NCBI RefSeq assembly: GCF_005166025.1
Contig: NZ_CP028923.1
Span: forward strand, 2,296,001-2,360,000
Direction of reading: 5' to 3'
Length of the DNA: 64,000 bases
Source: Mangrovivirga cuniculi
Lineage (GTDB): Bacteria > Bacteroidota > Bacteroidia > Cytophagales > Cyclobacteriaceae
The notes under the pieces were generated by a model that searched no databases, was not told the origin of the DNA, and saw nothing but the letters and a program-made list of their open reading frames with translations. A program made the position numbers and the translations under genes. Below are positions 38,641 through 46,803 of the stretch, piece after piece; within the stretch, counting starts at the first letter, position 1; each line of letters begins with the position of its first letter.

Positions 38641-39250
38641 ATAGTTTTTTTCTCAGTTCATCAACAGTATTTCGCTGATCCTGTAATTCACGCATGATTT
38701 TAATTTCTTTCTCTTGTGTTCTTTGCCTGAAATCCTGAAGTTCGTCTTCTTTAGCATTTAAGTTCTTTTTAGCTTCTTTGGTAAGGGAGTTGCTTCTTTT
38801 AAATTGCCAGAAGAAAAACCCAGCTAATAAAGCTAATATAGCAAACAGCAATAAACTAAATGTAACATAACCAGTTTTACTAACCGGAATTCCCAGGAAC
38901 ATTAAGTTGTCAACCTTTGTCTGTAACTCCTCGTTTTGCGAGGTTAAGTTAGCAACCTGGGATTTTAATGTTTCAATTTCTGAAGATTGAGTTTGTATAA
39001 CGCTTTGTAAACTGTCAATTCTTGAATTAAACGAGTTTATGGAATCATTTAGAGATTGCTTAAAATAGGCTAGTCTATCTAACCTGACTGTTTTAACAGT
39101 ATTGTATGTTTTTGACTTATCTAAAAGATCATTATACTGACCTTTCAGATCACCCTCAAGCAAATCTTCCTCTTCATCTTGTGCTATAGTATTTAATCCT
39201 GTGAATAAAATAAGGATTAATAATGCAATTCTAAATTTTAAGCTGGTCAT
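38630..39250 (-). CDS. Exported coiled-coil protein with one membrane segment
   Basis: The 206-residue protein has a signal peptide (about 1-23, ending TIAQ), a coiled coil at about residues 60-120 (heptad-like SLQSVIQTQSSEIETLKSQV), a transmembrane segment at about 130-150 and a second basic coiled coil at the C-terminus. This puts the first coil outside the inner membrane and the second in the cytoplasm. I recognise no family. The 274 bases upstream (39251-39524) contain no gene and no clear promoter. Confidence 0.65.
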   Translation of the reverse strand: MTSLKFRIALLILILFTGLNTIAQDEEEDLLEGDLKGQYNDLLDKSKTYNTVKTVRLDRLAYFKQSLNDSINSFNSRIDSLQSVIQTQSSEIETLKSQVANLTSQNEELQTKVDNLMFLGIPVSKTGYVTFSLLLFAILALLAGFFFWQFKRSNSLTKEAKKNLNAKEDELQDFRQRTQEKEIKIMRELQDQRNTVDELRKKLSMK

Positions 39251-39524
39251 TATTTAAGATAGAATTATGTGTTAAACTTTAAGTCAATGCAAATTTAATA
39301 AGCGCCTTAGACTATATTAATATAATAAATAAAAATCTGTGCTTATAACTATGCTCAACATTCTTTTATTTTATGTTTAGTGAATTTTTTCATCGTCATA
39401 GGCAAAATTTCTTTATTTAAACCTGATATTTATTTTTCAATTCACTTAATTAAGCATTAGTCAAACTAAAATAGTTGAACTATTACCTGACCGTTAAAAC
39501 AGTTTAATGTTAGATCACAATAAA

Positions 39525-40169
39525 TTAAGACCTATATCGTATCCTGTCAGAAATTTCATTTTCAGGGCTTTGCGAAGCTGGAAATTTGTGTTCTTTAAGA
39601 AGGTTTTCTGACCTTTGAATTGCTTTAACCATAGAGTTAGCCAGATCTTTCTTCTTTATACCCTCAACTACTATCTCAACGATTTCTTTCCAATCCTCAA
39701 ATTTTACTTGTGAATTGATACCTGAATCACCCATGATCAAAACTTGTTTTTCAGCTACAGAAATATATAGTAATATCCCGGTTCGATGGTCTGTATTAAA
39801 TATTTCTTCTTCCAGAAATGCGGTTTCGGCTGCAGAAACTACTCTTTCGTATTTCTTATCTAGTGAGACAAAAAGTAATCGTACGGGTATGCTGAATTTC
39901 GCCAGTAAAATACCAAATCCCATTAAAATTAGAGAATATAAACCTAATTCAAAAAAAGTTATCTGAGTTGGAATTAACCACAAATAACTGGCAACTGCAG
40001 TGAAGGCAAATATTACTAAGGCGAGAACAGTTGCTAAGAACCAGGTCCCTTCATCATAATCGTCAGATTTTTTAGAAATATAGGGAACAAATTCGCCTGA
40101 AGTATTATTTTCCAGATCTCTGATTGCTTTCAGAATTTTTTCTTCTTGTTCTTTATTGAATTTTTTCAT
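39525..40169 (-). CDS. TPM-domain membrane protein
   Basis: This protein of about 214 residues begins MKKFNKEQEEKILKAIRDLE and has the TPM fold (NTSGEFVPYIS, HRTGILLYISVAEKQVLIMGDSGI) with two hydrophobic segments at about residues 46-95. TPM domains occur in envelope proteins linked to protein quality control and in plants to photosystem repair. It is directly downstream of a second TPM gene. The start at 40169 was preferred over 40190 because the earlier codons overlap the upstream gene and add nothing conserved. Confidence 0.8.
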   Translation of the reverse strand: MKKFNKEQEEKILKAIRDLENNTSGEFVPYISKKSDDYDEGTWFLATVLALVIFAFTAVASYLWLIPTQITFFELGLYSLILMGFGILLAKFSIPVRLLFVSLDKKYERVVSAAETAFLEEEIFNTDHRTGILLYISVAEKQVLIMGDSGINSQVKFEDWKEIVEIVVEGIKKKDLANSMVKAIQRSENLLKEHKFPASQSPENEISDRIRYRS

Positions 40170-40183
40170 GTTTTTCAGTTTTA

Positions 40184-41092
40184 TTACCAACCACCTGATG
40201 CGCCTCCGCCTCCGAAGCCACCTCCACCACCGGAGAAACCACCGAAGCCGCCTCCACCGCTGCTTCCGCCTCCGAAGCCACCACCAAAGCCGCCGTAGTA
40301 TCTTCCTCCGCGACCTCCATGGCCACCACTACTATCAACGAATGCCGCAAAGACACCTGCAATTAGACCTACAACCAGGTTAAAAATAATTGTAATGATT
40401 ATGACAGTTAAAATGAAAACAATAATTCGACTAGCTGTCTTACCGACAGTTTTTCTCAAAATTGCTTTTATAATAGATAAAAATATTAATCCAAAGATGA
40501 TTATGAATGGTAAGAATTTAAATATACTGTTATCTTCTGAAGATTGAGTAGCTTCTGGTAGTGGTAATTCTTCACCTCGAATTAATTTGAAAAGAGCATC
40601 AGTAGCATGGTTTATGCCTTCGTAAAATTCTCCATTCCTAAAATCTGGTTTAATTATACCTTCAATAATTCTTTTGGCATATATGTCTGGGATAGCACCT
40701 TCTAATCCATAACCAACTTCAATTCTTACCCTTCGGTCATTTTTTGCTACTAAAAGAATTACTCCATCATCTATTCCTTCACGCCCTACATTGAGTTTAT
40801 CAGCCAATCGAATAGAAAATTGTTCTATTTCTTCAGGTTTGGTGGATTTTACCATAACAGCAATTACCTGGGAACCGGTCTCTTTCTCAAAATTTGCTAA
40901 CTTTGTATTTAAGGTTTCAATCTCAGATGAAGAAAGTGTATTAGTTTTATCGACAGCAAATTTTTTAACATCAGGAAGTTCTGCTAATTGAGCATAACTA
41001 TTAATCTGGGTTAAATAAAATGTAAAAACCGAGAAAAATAATAATATATATCTGTTAAGGTAAAAAATAGTCGAAGAGCTTTTATTTATCAT
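40184..41092 (-). CDS. TPM-domain protein with glycine-rich tail (YgcG-like)
   Basis: The 302-residue protein has a signal peptide (about 1-34), a TPM domain at about 40-160 (DKTNTLSSSEIETLNTKLA, GREGIDDGVILLVAKNDRR, IEVGYGLEGAIPD), two transmembrane segments at about 185-260, and a low-complexity tail of Gly with Phe/Ser (about 265-302). This is the usual YgcG layout. It is next to a second TPM gene and divergent from lemA, three families that are commonly encoded together. The antisense of the glycine tail yields a spurious Arg-rich frame, which is ignored. Confidence 0.88.
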   Translation of the reverse strand: MINKSSSTIFYLNRYILLFFSVFTFYLTQINSYAQLAELPDVKKFAVDKTNTLSSSEIETLNTKLANFEKETGSQVIAVMVKSTKPEEIEQFSIRLADKLNVGREGIDDGVILLVAKNDRRVRIEVGYGLEGAIPDIYAKRIIEGIIKPDFRNGEFYEGINHATDALFKLIRGEELPLPEATQSSEDNSIFKFLPFIIIFGLIFLSIIKAILRKTVGKTASRIIVFILTVIIITIIFNLVVGLIAGVFAAFVDSSGGHGGRGGRYYGGFGGGFGGGSSGGGGFGGFSGGGGGFGGGGASGGW

Positions 41093-41154
41093 TGTTCAGA
41101 TTGAATTTTGTCAGTAATTTATAGCATCAAAAACAGGTTACAAAATAAAAAAGT

Positions 41155-41748
41155 ATGAAAAAAGGATTAATAATATTTTTGGCTGTAGTAGTTATCCTGG
41201 GATTAATAGGATATAACTTTTTTGCAGGAAATTTTAACAAAATGGTTACTTCACAGGAATCTGTTGAAGAACAATGGGCTCAGGTTGAAACACAATACCA
41301 AAGAAGAGCAGATCTTATTCCTAACCTGGTTAACACCGTAAAAGGATATGCAGATTTTGAAAAGGAGACTCTCACTCAGGTAATAGAGGCGAGAGCTAAA
41401 GCAACCAGCGTCAATATAGATGCTAATAATCTAAATGAACAATCAATGGCTCAGTTCCAGGAAGCACAGGGTGAACTAAATGGAGCATTATCAAGATTGT
41501 TAGTCGCTGTTGAACGATATCCTGATTTAAAGGCTAATCAAAACTTCCTTGAACTACAGGCACAGTTAGAAGGAACTGAGAATAGAATTCAGGTTGCCAG
41601 AAGCAGGTACAATGATCAGGTAAAAGTTCACAATGCATTAGTAAAAACTTTTCCGAGAAATATGCTTGCAAATATGTACGGATTTGAGCCTAAACCATAT
41701 TTTGAAGCAGCCGAAGGAACAGAGAATGTTCCGGAAGTTCAATTTTAA
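41155..41748 (+). CDS. lemA: LemA family protein
   Basis: This 197-residue protein has one N-terminal membrane helix (about 5-22) and the LemA core EEQWAQVETQYQRRADLIPN, LVNTVKGYADFEKETL and the C-terminal FPRNMLANMYGFEPKPYFEA. LemA proteins are inner-membrane proteins of unclear role that occur with TPM-domain proteins. Here the TPM genes are divergent, 62 bases away, rather than downstream as in many genomes. A terminator follows at 41805, so lemA is a single-gene unit. Confidence 0.92.
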   Translation: MKKGLIIFLAVVVILGLIGYNFFAGNFNKMVTSQESVEEQWAQVETQYQRRADLIPNLVNTVKGYADFEKETLTQVIEARAKATSVNIDANNLNEQSMAQFQEAQGELNGALSRLLVAVERYPDLKANQNFLELQAQLEGTENRIQVARSRYNDQVKVHNALVKTFPRNMLANMYGFEPKPYFEAAEGTENVPEVQF

Positions 41749-41804
41749 TATAAAATATTGTAACCTTTTAGGTTAAAAAACAGTTATAATAATATCGAGG
41801 TGAG

Positions 41805-41837
41805 GCTCACTGATTTATTCAGTGGGCTTTTCTTTTT
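41805..41837 (+). terminator. Terminator after lemA
   Basis: A nine-pair stem GCTCACTGA/TCAGTGGGC (one wobble) with a five-base loop is followed by a T-rich run (TTTTCTTTTTTT). It ends just before the next gene's ATG, which argues for the start at 41840 rather than an upstream ATG at 41822 lying inside the hairpin. Confidence 0.85.
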
Positions 41838-41839
41838 TT

Positions 41840-42304
41840 ATGGAAACATTCGCATTATCCACACATTATAAAGAAACCTGGGATAAGATTAAATATCTTT
41901 ATGGAGACACTTTTACCTTTTGGGAAAGTTTAAAACTAGGAGGTATAGGAAGTCCAAGACTTATTTTAGTCAATTCTTCAGATGAAGAAACTGAAGAGTT
42001 GATAAAGAGAACCAATGCTTCAAAAAACTGTAATATTCAGTTATTGAAAAATGGATTTTTAATCAGGTTTCGATCTAAGAATGATGAATATGGCATTGGA
42101 ATAAGCTTTAATGACGTTAAAGTTTTAAAAATTAGTCGGTTTGAAGGAGATGAAAGTCTTGATGATGCCAGAATAGCTACTTTCTTTATTGAGGCTAATC
42201 AACAGATAGACCTTATTGTCAGAAAGTTCGAATTAAACAGATTTAATCGTTTCGTAGAAAAATTTTTTTCTAATAAGGGATTTGATATTATTAGGAATAC
42301 TTAA
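41840..42304 (+). CDS. Protein of unknown function
   Basis: This 154-residue soluble protein begins METFALSTHYKETWDKIKY. It has no signal or membrane segment, and alternating strands and helices with a C-terminal helical region. I recognise no family. The start was placed after the lemA terminator. Its ATG follows the terminator T-run by two bases, so its own promoter would have to overlap the lemA end, or some transcription reads through the terminator. Confidence 0.55.
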   Translation: METFALSTHYKETWDKIKYLYGDTFTFWESLKLGGIGSPRLILVNSSDEETEELIKRTNASKNCNIQLLKNGFLIRFRSKNDEYGIGISFNDVKVLKISRFEGDESLDDARIATFFIEANQQIDLIVRKFELNRFNRFVEKFFSNKGFDIIRNT

Positions 42305-42349
42305 TTAGACCTATTTATCTGTAGTTTTCTTAATAAATAAATAAAAATC

Positions 42350-42397
42350 TTGCTTATTAAGTATACTTATTATTATATTTGAATTATTAAGTATACT
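42350..42397 (+). promoter_or_regulatory. Promoter with two palindromic operators upstream of the RHH-like gene
   Basis: A -33 TTG (42350-42352) and a -7 TATATTTG (42374-42381, exact match to TAnnTTTG) are 21 bases apart, as expected for Bacteroidota promoters. A perfect 12-base palindrome TAAGTATACTTA (42358-42369) lies in the spacer between them. A second, partial copy TAAGTATACT (42388-42397) lies at the expected transcription start, 30 bases further on, about three helical turns. Such placement is typical of an autorepressed promoter. Confidence 0.6.
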
Positions 42398-42405
42398 ATT
42401 AAAAA

Positions 42406-42750
42406 ATGCCAAAAGGAGAACATTTTAAAAAGGATAATCCAAGAATTCATCAGGTTAGCTTTAAAGTTAATGCTACCGAATTAAGTTCGTTAAAGCAGAT
42501 TATTGAGAAAGAAAACATGGGAATGGCTGAATGGTTCAGGCATCAGATAACTCAGTATTCTGAAAACGGTAGTCCTACAGTTAATAGTAAACTAAATGGC
42601 AGTTCTGAAAAGACCGACAAAAAGGAGGTAAAAGTTAAAACTGAAAAGCCTGTTGAGAAGATTGCCAAAAAGAGCGAAGTTAAAGAAAAGGAGAATAAAC
42701 AAAATCAGCCTGTTTCTCAAAAAGATCAGTCTCAAATGTCTCTTTTTTAG
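42406..42750 (+). CDS. Small RHH-like DNA-binding protein ending in a clamp-binding-like motif
   Basis: The 114-residue protein has an N-terminal segment (about 15-50: HQVSFKVNATELSSLKQI, then GMAEWFRHQI) that reads like the strand-helix-helix of ribbon-helix-helix proteins. A Lys/Glu-rich, probably disordered middle follows. The protein ends in QMSLF, which fits the sliding-clamp-binding form QxxLF. Palindromes that an RHH protein could bind lie right at its promoter, so self-repression is a fair guess. I cannot name a family. Function and any tie to replication are inference from motifs only. Confidence 0.6.
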   Translation: MPKGEHFKKDNPRIHQVSFKVNATELSSLKQIIEKENMGMAEWFRHQITQYSENGSPTVNSKLNGSSEKTDKKEVKVKTEKPVEKIAKKSEVKEKENKQNQPVSQKDQSQMSLF

Positions 42751-42885
42751 GAAAAATTCAATTTAATCAGTCTTTTTTCCAATAATTTATTTTAATTGAA
42801 CAATTGTTATATTAATACTTTTCTATAAGGTATTAAATTCCAATTGTATTTTATATTTTTGAATAGTATCCAAAAGGGTAGAGGT

Positions 42886-43509
42886 GTGGGAGCAGAATTA
42901 ACATCAGAAGTATATAAATATCGAAACGTTTTAGAAACGATAGCTTACAAAATGGTAGGCTCATTAGAGGATGCCCAGGATATTGTCCAGGATGCATTTC
43001 TTAAGTGGTTTACTATCGATAAATCTAAAATTGAAAATGCTAAGGCATATCTCGTTCGTATTGTCACCAATAAATGCCTGAATCACCTGGATTCATTGAA
43101 GCACAAAAGAACTGAATATTTTGATAATCTTCAACAAGCTGAATGGGTACAAAAGATCAAGGATAGCGATATTTTAAAATTTGATCTTGATACAGAAGTA
43201 TCTTCAGCACTTAATTATTTACAGCATAAATTGGAACCTGTTGAGAAAGCAGTATTCTTAATGCGTGAGGTATTTAATTTTGAATATGAAGAAATTCAGG
43301 AAGTAATAGATAAAAAGGTTGATAACTGTAGAAAATTATTCAGCCGCGCCAGTAATAAATTGAAAGAAAAATCTGAATATTCAGATTCAAATTCTATTAG
43401 TGGCCATTCACATCTTACCGATAGTTTCAAAAATGCCTGTTCAGGCAATTCTTCTGCATTTTTAGCTGATCTTAGAAAAGATATTGAAGCTAAATTCAGA
43501 AAAAAATAA
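42886..43509 (+). CDS. ECF sigma factor with short C-terminal SnoaL-like remnant
   Basis: The protein (about 207 residues from GTG 42886; an upstream TTG at 42844 is possible) has sigma-70 region 2 (GSLEDAQDIVQDAFLKWF) and region 4 (LEPVEKAVFLMREVFNFEYEEI) of the ECF41/SigJ group. In that group a SnoaL-like domain follows and controls activity. Here only its opening (HLTDSFKNACSGNSSAFLADL) is present before the stop. No other frame continues it. GAGG just upstream favours the GTG start. No anti-sigma gene is adjacent. Confidence 0.82.
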   Translation: MGAELTSEVYKYRNVLETIAYKMVGSLEDAQDIVQDAFLKWFTIDKSKIENAKAYLVRIVTNKCLNHLDSLKHKRTEYFDNLQQAEWVQKIKDSDILKFDLDTEVSSALNYLQHKLEPVEKAVFLMREVFNFEYEEIQEVIDKKVDNCRKLFSRASNKLKEKSEYSDSNSISGHSHLTDSFKNACSGNSSAFLADLRKDIEAKFRKK

Positions 43510-43597
43510 ATTTTTCACATCATTTTGTCACAAATTCCAAAATTGTCTGTCTTATAATAAAGGGATAGATATATTTAAAATTTTACTATTTTATTCT

Positions 43598-44374
43598 ATG
43601 GAAGTTATTTTAACGTTTTTTGTGGCACATTGGTACTTGTCGCTATTTTTCCAGACATTTTTCCTTCATCGCTACGCGTCACACGCAGCATTTACTATGT
43701 CGAAGGGGATGGAAAAAGTTTTCTTTGTATTAACCTGGATTTTCCAGGGATCTAATTATTTAAGTCCTTATGGTTATGGAGTAATGCACAGAATGCACCA
43801 CGCATATGCAGATACACCAAATGATCCTCATTCCCCTAAATATGATGAAAGCATATTTAAGATGATGTGGAAGACAAAGACTATATATTCTGCTATTGCA
43901 AATAGAAAAATGAAAGTAGATTCAAGATTTACTGATGGTGTTCCTCAGTGGGAGCCATTTGATAAATTTGCAAGATCATGGGTATCAAGAGTATTCTGGG
44001 GGGCCATATATGTATTCATCTATTGGCAATATGCTGATGTATGGTGGTTATGGTTATTATTGCCTCTTCAATTTGCATTATCACCAATTCACGGTGCTAT
44101 TATAAACTGGTTTGCTCATAAGTATGGGTATACCAATTTTAAAGTAGGAGATACTTCTAAAAACTTTTTACCGGTTGACTTTCTGATGATGGGTGAGAGT
44201 TATCATAATAATCATCATAAATACGGAAACAGAGCCAACTTTGGTGGATTCAGATGGCATGAGATTGATCCGACTTACTTAGTTATCAAAGGTTTTGATA
44301 AGGTAGGGATCATCAAATTAAAGGAGCAAAAGCAAGTTTCAATATCTGAACAAGAAAAAAGAAAAGCTGCATAA
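43598..44374 (+). CDS. Membrane fatty acyl-CoA desaturase
   Basis: The 258-residue protein has the three histidine boxes of acyl desaturases, HRYASH, HRMHH and HNNHH, plus several membrane segments. It uses a di-iron centre to introduce a double bond into acyl chains. The start at 43598 gives MEVILTFFVAHW. An upstream in-frame ATG at 43484 would overlap the sigma-factor gene. The short length and lack of a cytochrome b5 domain match bacterial members. A terminator follows, and a related hydroxylase-type enzyme is convergent downstream. Confidence 0.9.
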   Translation: MEVILTFFVAHWYLSLFFQTFFLHRYASHAAFTMSKGMEKVFFVLTWIFQGSNYLSPYGYGVMHRMHHAYADTPNDPHSPKYDESIFKMMWKTKTIYSAIANRKMKVDSRFTDGVPQWEPFDKFARSWVSRVFWGAIYVFIYWQYADVWWLWLLLPLQFALSPIHGAIINWFAHKYGYTNFKVGDTSKNFLPVDFLMMGESYHNNHHKYGNRANFGGFRWHEIDPTYLVIKGFDKVGIIKLKEQKQVSISEQEKRKAA

Positions 44375-44401
44375 AAAACGTATCTATTAAATAAATCACA
44401 A

Positions 44402-44429
44402 GGCTGCCTGATATCAGGTGGCCTTTTTT
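44402..44429 (+). terminator. Terminator after the desaturase
   Basis: A ten-pair stem GGCTGCCTGA/TCAGGTGGCC (two wobble pairs) with a very short loop is followed by six T. Confidence 0.85.
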
Positions 44430-44753
44430 ATATCCCTGGTATATTAAAAAGTAATTGTTATTAAAGTGGCTCACTTGCAATTAACAGATAGTAACTAAGA
44501 TAAAATTTAAGCACTTAGATATTTTTAGGAATACTTAATAAAAATAAGATTAAACGTGATTATTTAGTGCTGAATATTTCAAACACCGCAGTAAGTATTC
44601 ACTAGAATTCAGAAGTTAAGAGAAGGATATGATATTAATGAACATATTTTTGTCGATATGCAGGTTATTTTAATTACGTAGTAAGGTACAGTTTTAAGTA
44701 CTCTTGAATAGCTAAAGTGTTAGTAATTAGAATAGAGACAGCCTGATGCCAAC
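44430..44753. other. Intergenic stretch without a recognised gene
   Basis: This 324-base AT-rich gap lies between two convergent terminators. I see no frame of useful length, tRNA or structured RNA. It contains one partial copy of the recurring palindrome (TTAGGAATACTTAAT at about 44525). Confidence 0.5.
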
Positions 44754-44787
44754 AAAAAAACCGAAGAAGATATAGTCTCCTTCGGTT
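44754..44787 (-). terminator. Terminator after the sterol-desaturase-family gene
   Basis: On the minus strand an eight-pair stem AACCGAAG/CTTCGGTT is followed by seven T. It lies 46 bases past the gene's stop. Confidence 0.85.
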
Positions 44788-44832
44788 AAATAATCTTGTT
44801 TTTGATTAGTTCTAATTAAAATATTATATTTT

Positions 44833-45777
44833 TTATGCAGCGGCTTTTTTACTATCCTTTTTACCACTATTATCTTTACTCTCAGTTTCAAATGATGGAA
44901 GTTTACCTTCTTCCTGTAACACACTAATTTTTGTTGGTGAGCTAAAAGTAAGAGTCCAGGCCTGCTTTAAGGATTTTGCTTTTTTAATATCGCGAACAAT
45001 ATCCATCCATTCATGGAAGCATAAATAGACCGGGTTATAAGGCTTATCTAATTCTTTAGTGATACCGTAAATAGGCTTTTCAACTTCAGGCTCAAAGGTT
45101 CCGAACATTCTATCCCAGATAATTAATGTAGAACCATAGTTCTTATCAATATATTGTGGATTTGTAGCGTGATGAACCCTGTGATGAGAAGGAGTTGTGA
45201 ATATATACTCAATCGGTCTGGGTAGCTTTTTAATATATGCACTGTGAATCCAGAATTGGTAAAGAACTTCAATCTGGTGACAGATAAAGAAAACGACCGG
45301 ATTAAAACCTACGATAAATACTGGTATAAAGAAAATTACCTTTAAGTATTGAGTCCATCCTAAACGGAAAGAAACTGATAAATTGTATTTTTTGGAACTA
45401 TGATGTGTTACATGAGTTGCCCACCAAAATCTGCTTTCATGTCCAATTCTGTGTGATACATATCTCCAGAAATCAATCCATACTATGCATAGAATAAAAG
45501 ACCACCATGTCGGAGGAACATTCCAAGGCACTAAATTATAGAAAAATATTGCCAGTCCGAAGGTCACTATTTTTATTGATGCTCCTAATGCCACATTTAC
45601 TAACCCAACAGCAGTTGCTGCAACAGTATCCTTTCCGTCGTATTTATCTTTATTTTGATAATAACTTACTACCCACTCGATTATGACCAAGGTTATCATT
45701 ACAGGAGCTGCGTAAGCAATGATATTCGGCAAGCCCATATTCTGGACCATTTCATAGGTCAATTTTTCTTCCTGCAT
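44833..45777 (-). CDS. Sterol desaturase/fatty acid hydroxylase family membrane enzyme
   Basis: The 314-residue protein has several membrane segments and the histidine clusters of the fatty acid hydroxylase superfamily: HRIGHE, HVTHHSS, and HHRVHH near residue 200. These bind two irons and hydroxylate or desaturate lipids. Substrates differ widely (sterols, carotenoids, fatty acids, alkylglycerols) and cannot be fixed here. The C-terminal 50 residues are polar and Lys/Ala-rich. A terminator follows. It is convergent with the acyl desaturase. Confidence 0.88.
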   Translation of the reverse strand: MQEEKLTYEMVQNMGLPNIIAYAAPVMITLVIIEWVVSYYQNKDKYDGKDTVAATAVGLVNVALGASIKIVTFGLAIFFYNLVPWNVPPTWWSFILCIVWIDFWRYVSHRIGHESRFWWATHVTHHSSKKYNLSVSFRLGWTQYLKVIFFIPVFIVGFNPVVFFICHQIEVLYQFWIHSAYIKKLPRPIEYIFTTPSHHRVHHATNPQYIDKNYGSTLIIWDRMFGTFEPEVEKPIYGITKELDKPYNPVYLCFHEWMDIVRDIKKAKSLKQAWTLTFSSPTKISVLQEEGKLPSFETESKDNSGKKDSKKAAA

Positions 45778-45906
45778 AAAATGTGTTTTGTTTGTATTAA
45801 ATTAATCAGCCTAAGTGTTAAAAATAATAATTAATGTTTTTGAAATAAAGTCAGCATGCATAATATTTAGAATTATAGCTAAATTACAAAAATCGTCATA
45901 TTATTT

Positions 45907-46803
45907 ATGGTTTCAATCCACTTTGATAATGTAAGTAAATCGTTCGGCAATAATCAAGCCGTCAGTAAGTTATCATTCATAGCTGATAAAAGCCAGAAAA
46001 TTGTCTTTTTAGGTACGAGTGGAAGTGGTAAAACTACCGGGCTTCGCTTAATTAATAGGCTAATATCCCACGATAGTGGTCATATTTATATAAATGGTGA
46101 ATCAATAGAAAATGTTGATCCTGTAAAACACCGAAGAAATATTGGCTACATTATTCAAAAAGGAGGACTTTTCCCACATAAAACTGTAGAAGAAAATATT
46201 CTGACTGTTCCTAGGTTGATTGGAATGGATAAAAAGACCTCAAAAGAAAGGCTTTATCAATTATTAAAACTTATTAAACTTGATGAATCTTATTTGAATA
46301 AAATGCCTGCAGAACTAAGTGGCGGGGAGCAACAGCGAGTAGGTATCGCCCGAGCTTTGATCAGTCAGGCAAATCTCATACTAATGGATGAACCATTTGG
46401 TGCGTTGGATCCCATTACCGCAGATTCAGTATTAAGAGATTTTCTGGCAATTCAGAATGAATTAAAATTTACTGCAGTTATTGTAACCCATAATGTCATG
46501 GAAGCTATAAAAGCTTCTGATTTCATCATCTTACTACATATGGGTAAATTGCAACAAAAAGGCAGTGCAAAGGAGTTATTATTTAATCCGGTAAATAATT
46601 TTGTAAGAAGATTTTTTGACTCAAATAGATTTGAGCTCGAGCTTGAAGCAATTTCGCTTGAAGATCTAACACCTTATATTTCAAAAGATATTATTTCCGA
46701 GTTAGGAAGTAAATTAAGTATCCGGGAATGCATGAATAAAGGATTACATAGAGAACAATTATTGAAAGCAACAGAAGAATTTAAGGCAAATTATATTAAT
46801 TGA
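45907..46803 (+). CDS. Osmoprotectant-type ABC transporter ATP-binding protein
   Basis: This 298-residue ABC ATPase has Walker A GTSGSGKTT, signature LSGGEQQRVGIARAL and Walker B LILMDEPFGALDPIT, in the sequence context of OpuCA/ProV-type glycine betaine importers (GYIIQKGGLFPHKTVEENI). The C-terminal 60 residues do not form recognisable CBS domains, which sense osmotic state in many OpuA/OpuC ATPases. It overlaps the permease start by one base (TGATG), so the two are one operon. The start at 45907 gives MVSIHFDNVSKSFG. Confidence 0.9.
   Translation: MVSIHFDNVSKSFGNNQAVSKLSFIADKSQKIVFLGTSGSGKTTGLRLINRLISHDSGHIYINGESIENVDPVKHRRNIGYIIQKGGLFPHKTVEENILTVPRLIGMDKKTSKERLYQLLKLIKLDESYLNKMPAELSGGEQQRVGIARALISQANLILMDEPFGALDPITADSVLRDFLAIQNELKFTAVIVTHNVMEAIKASDFIILLHMGKLQQKGSAKELLFNPVNNFVRRFFDSNRFELELEAISLEDLTPYISKDIISELGSKLSIRECMNKGLHREQLLKATEEFKANYIN

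Noticed and set aside
40156-40383. Arg/His-rich frame antisense to the TPM gene
   Set aside because: It is the mirror of the glycine-rich tail codons of the TPM protein and has no independent support.
42358-42397. Tandem palindromes upstream of the RHH-like gene as terminators
   Set aside because: They are AT-rich, have no loop or GC stem and are not followed by a T-run. An operator role fits better.
44430-44753. Hidden gene or structured RNA in the gap between two terminators
   Set aside because: No frame of useful length, no stable GC-rich fold and no similarity to a known RNA were visible.
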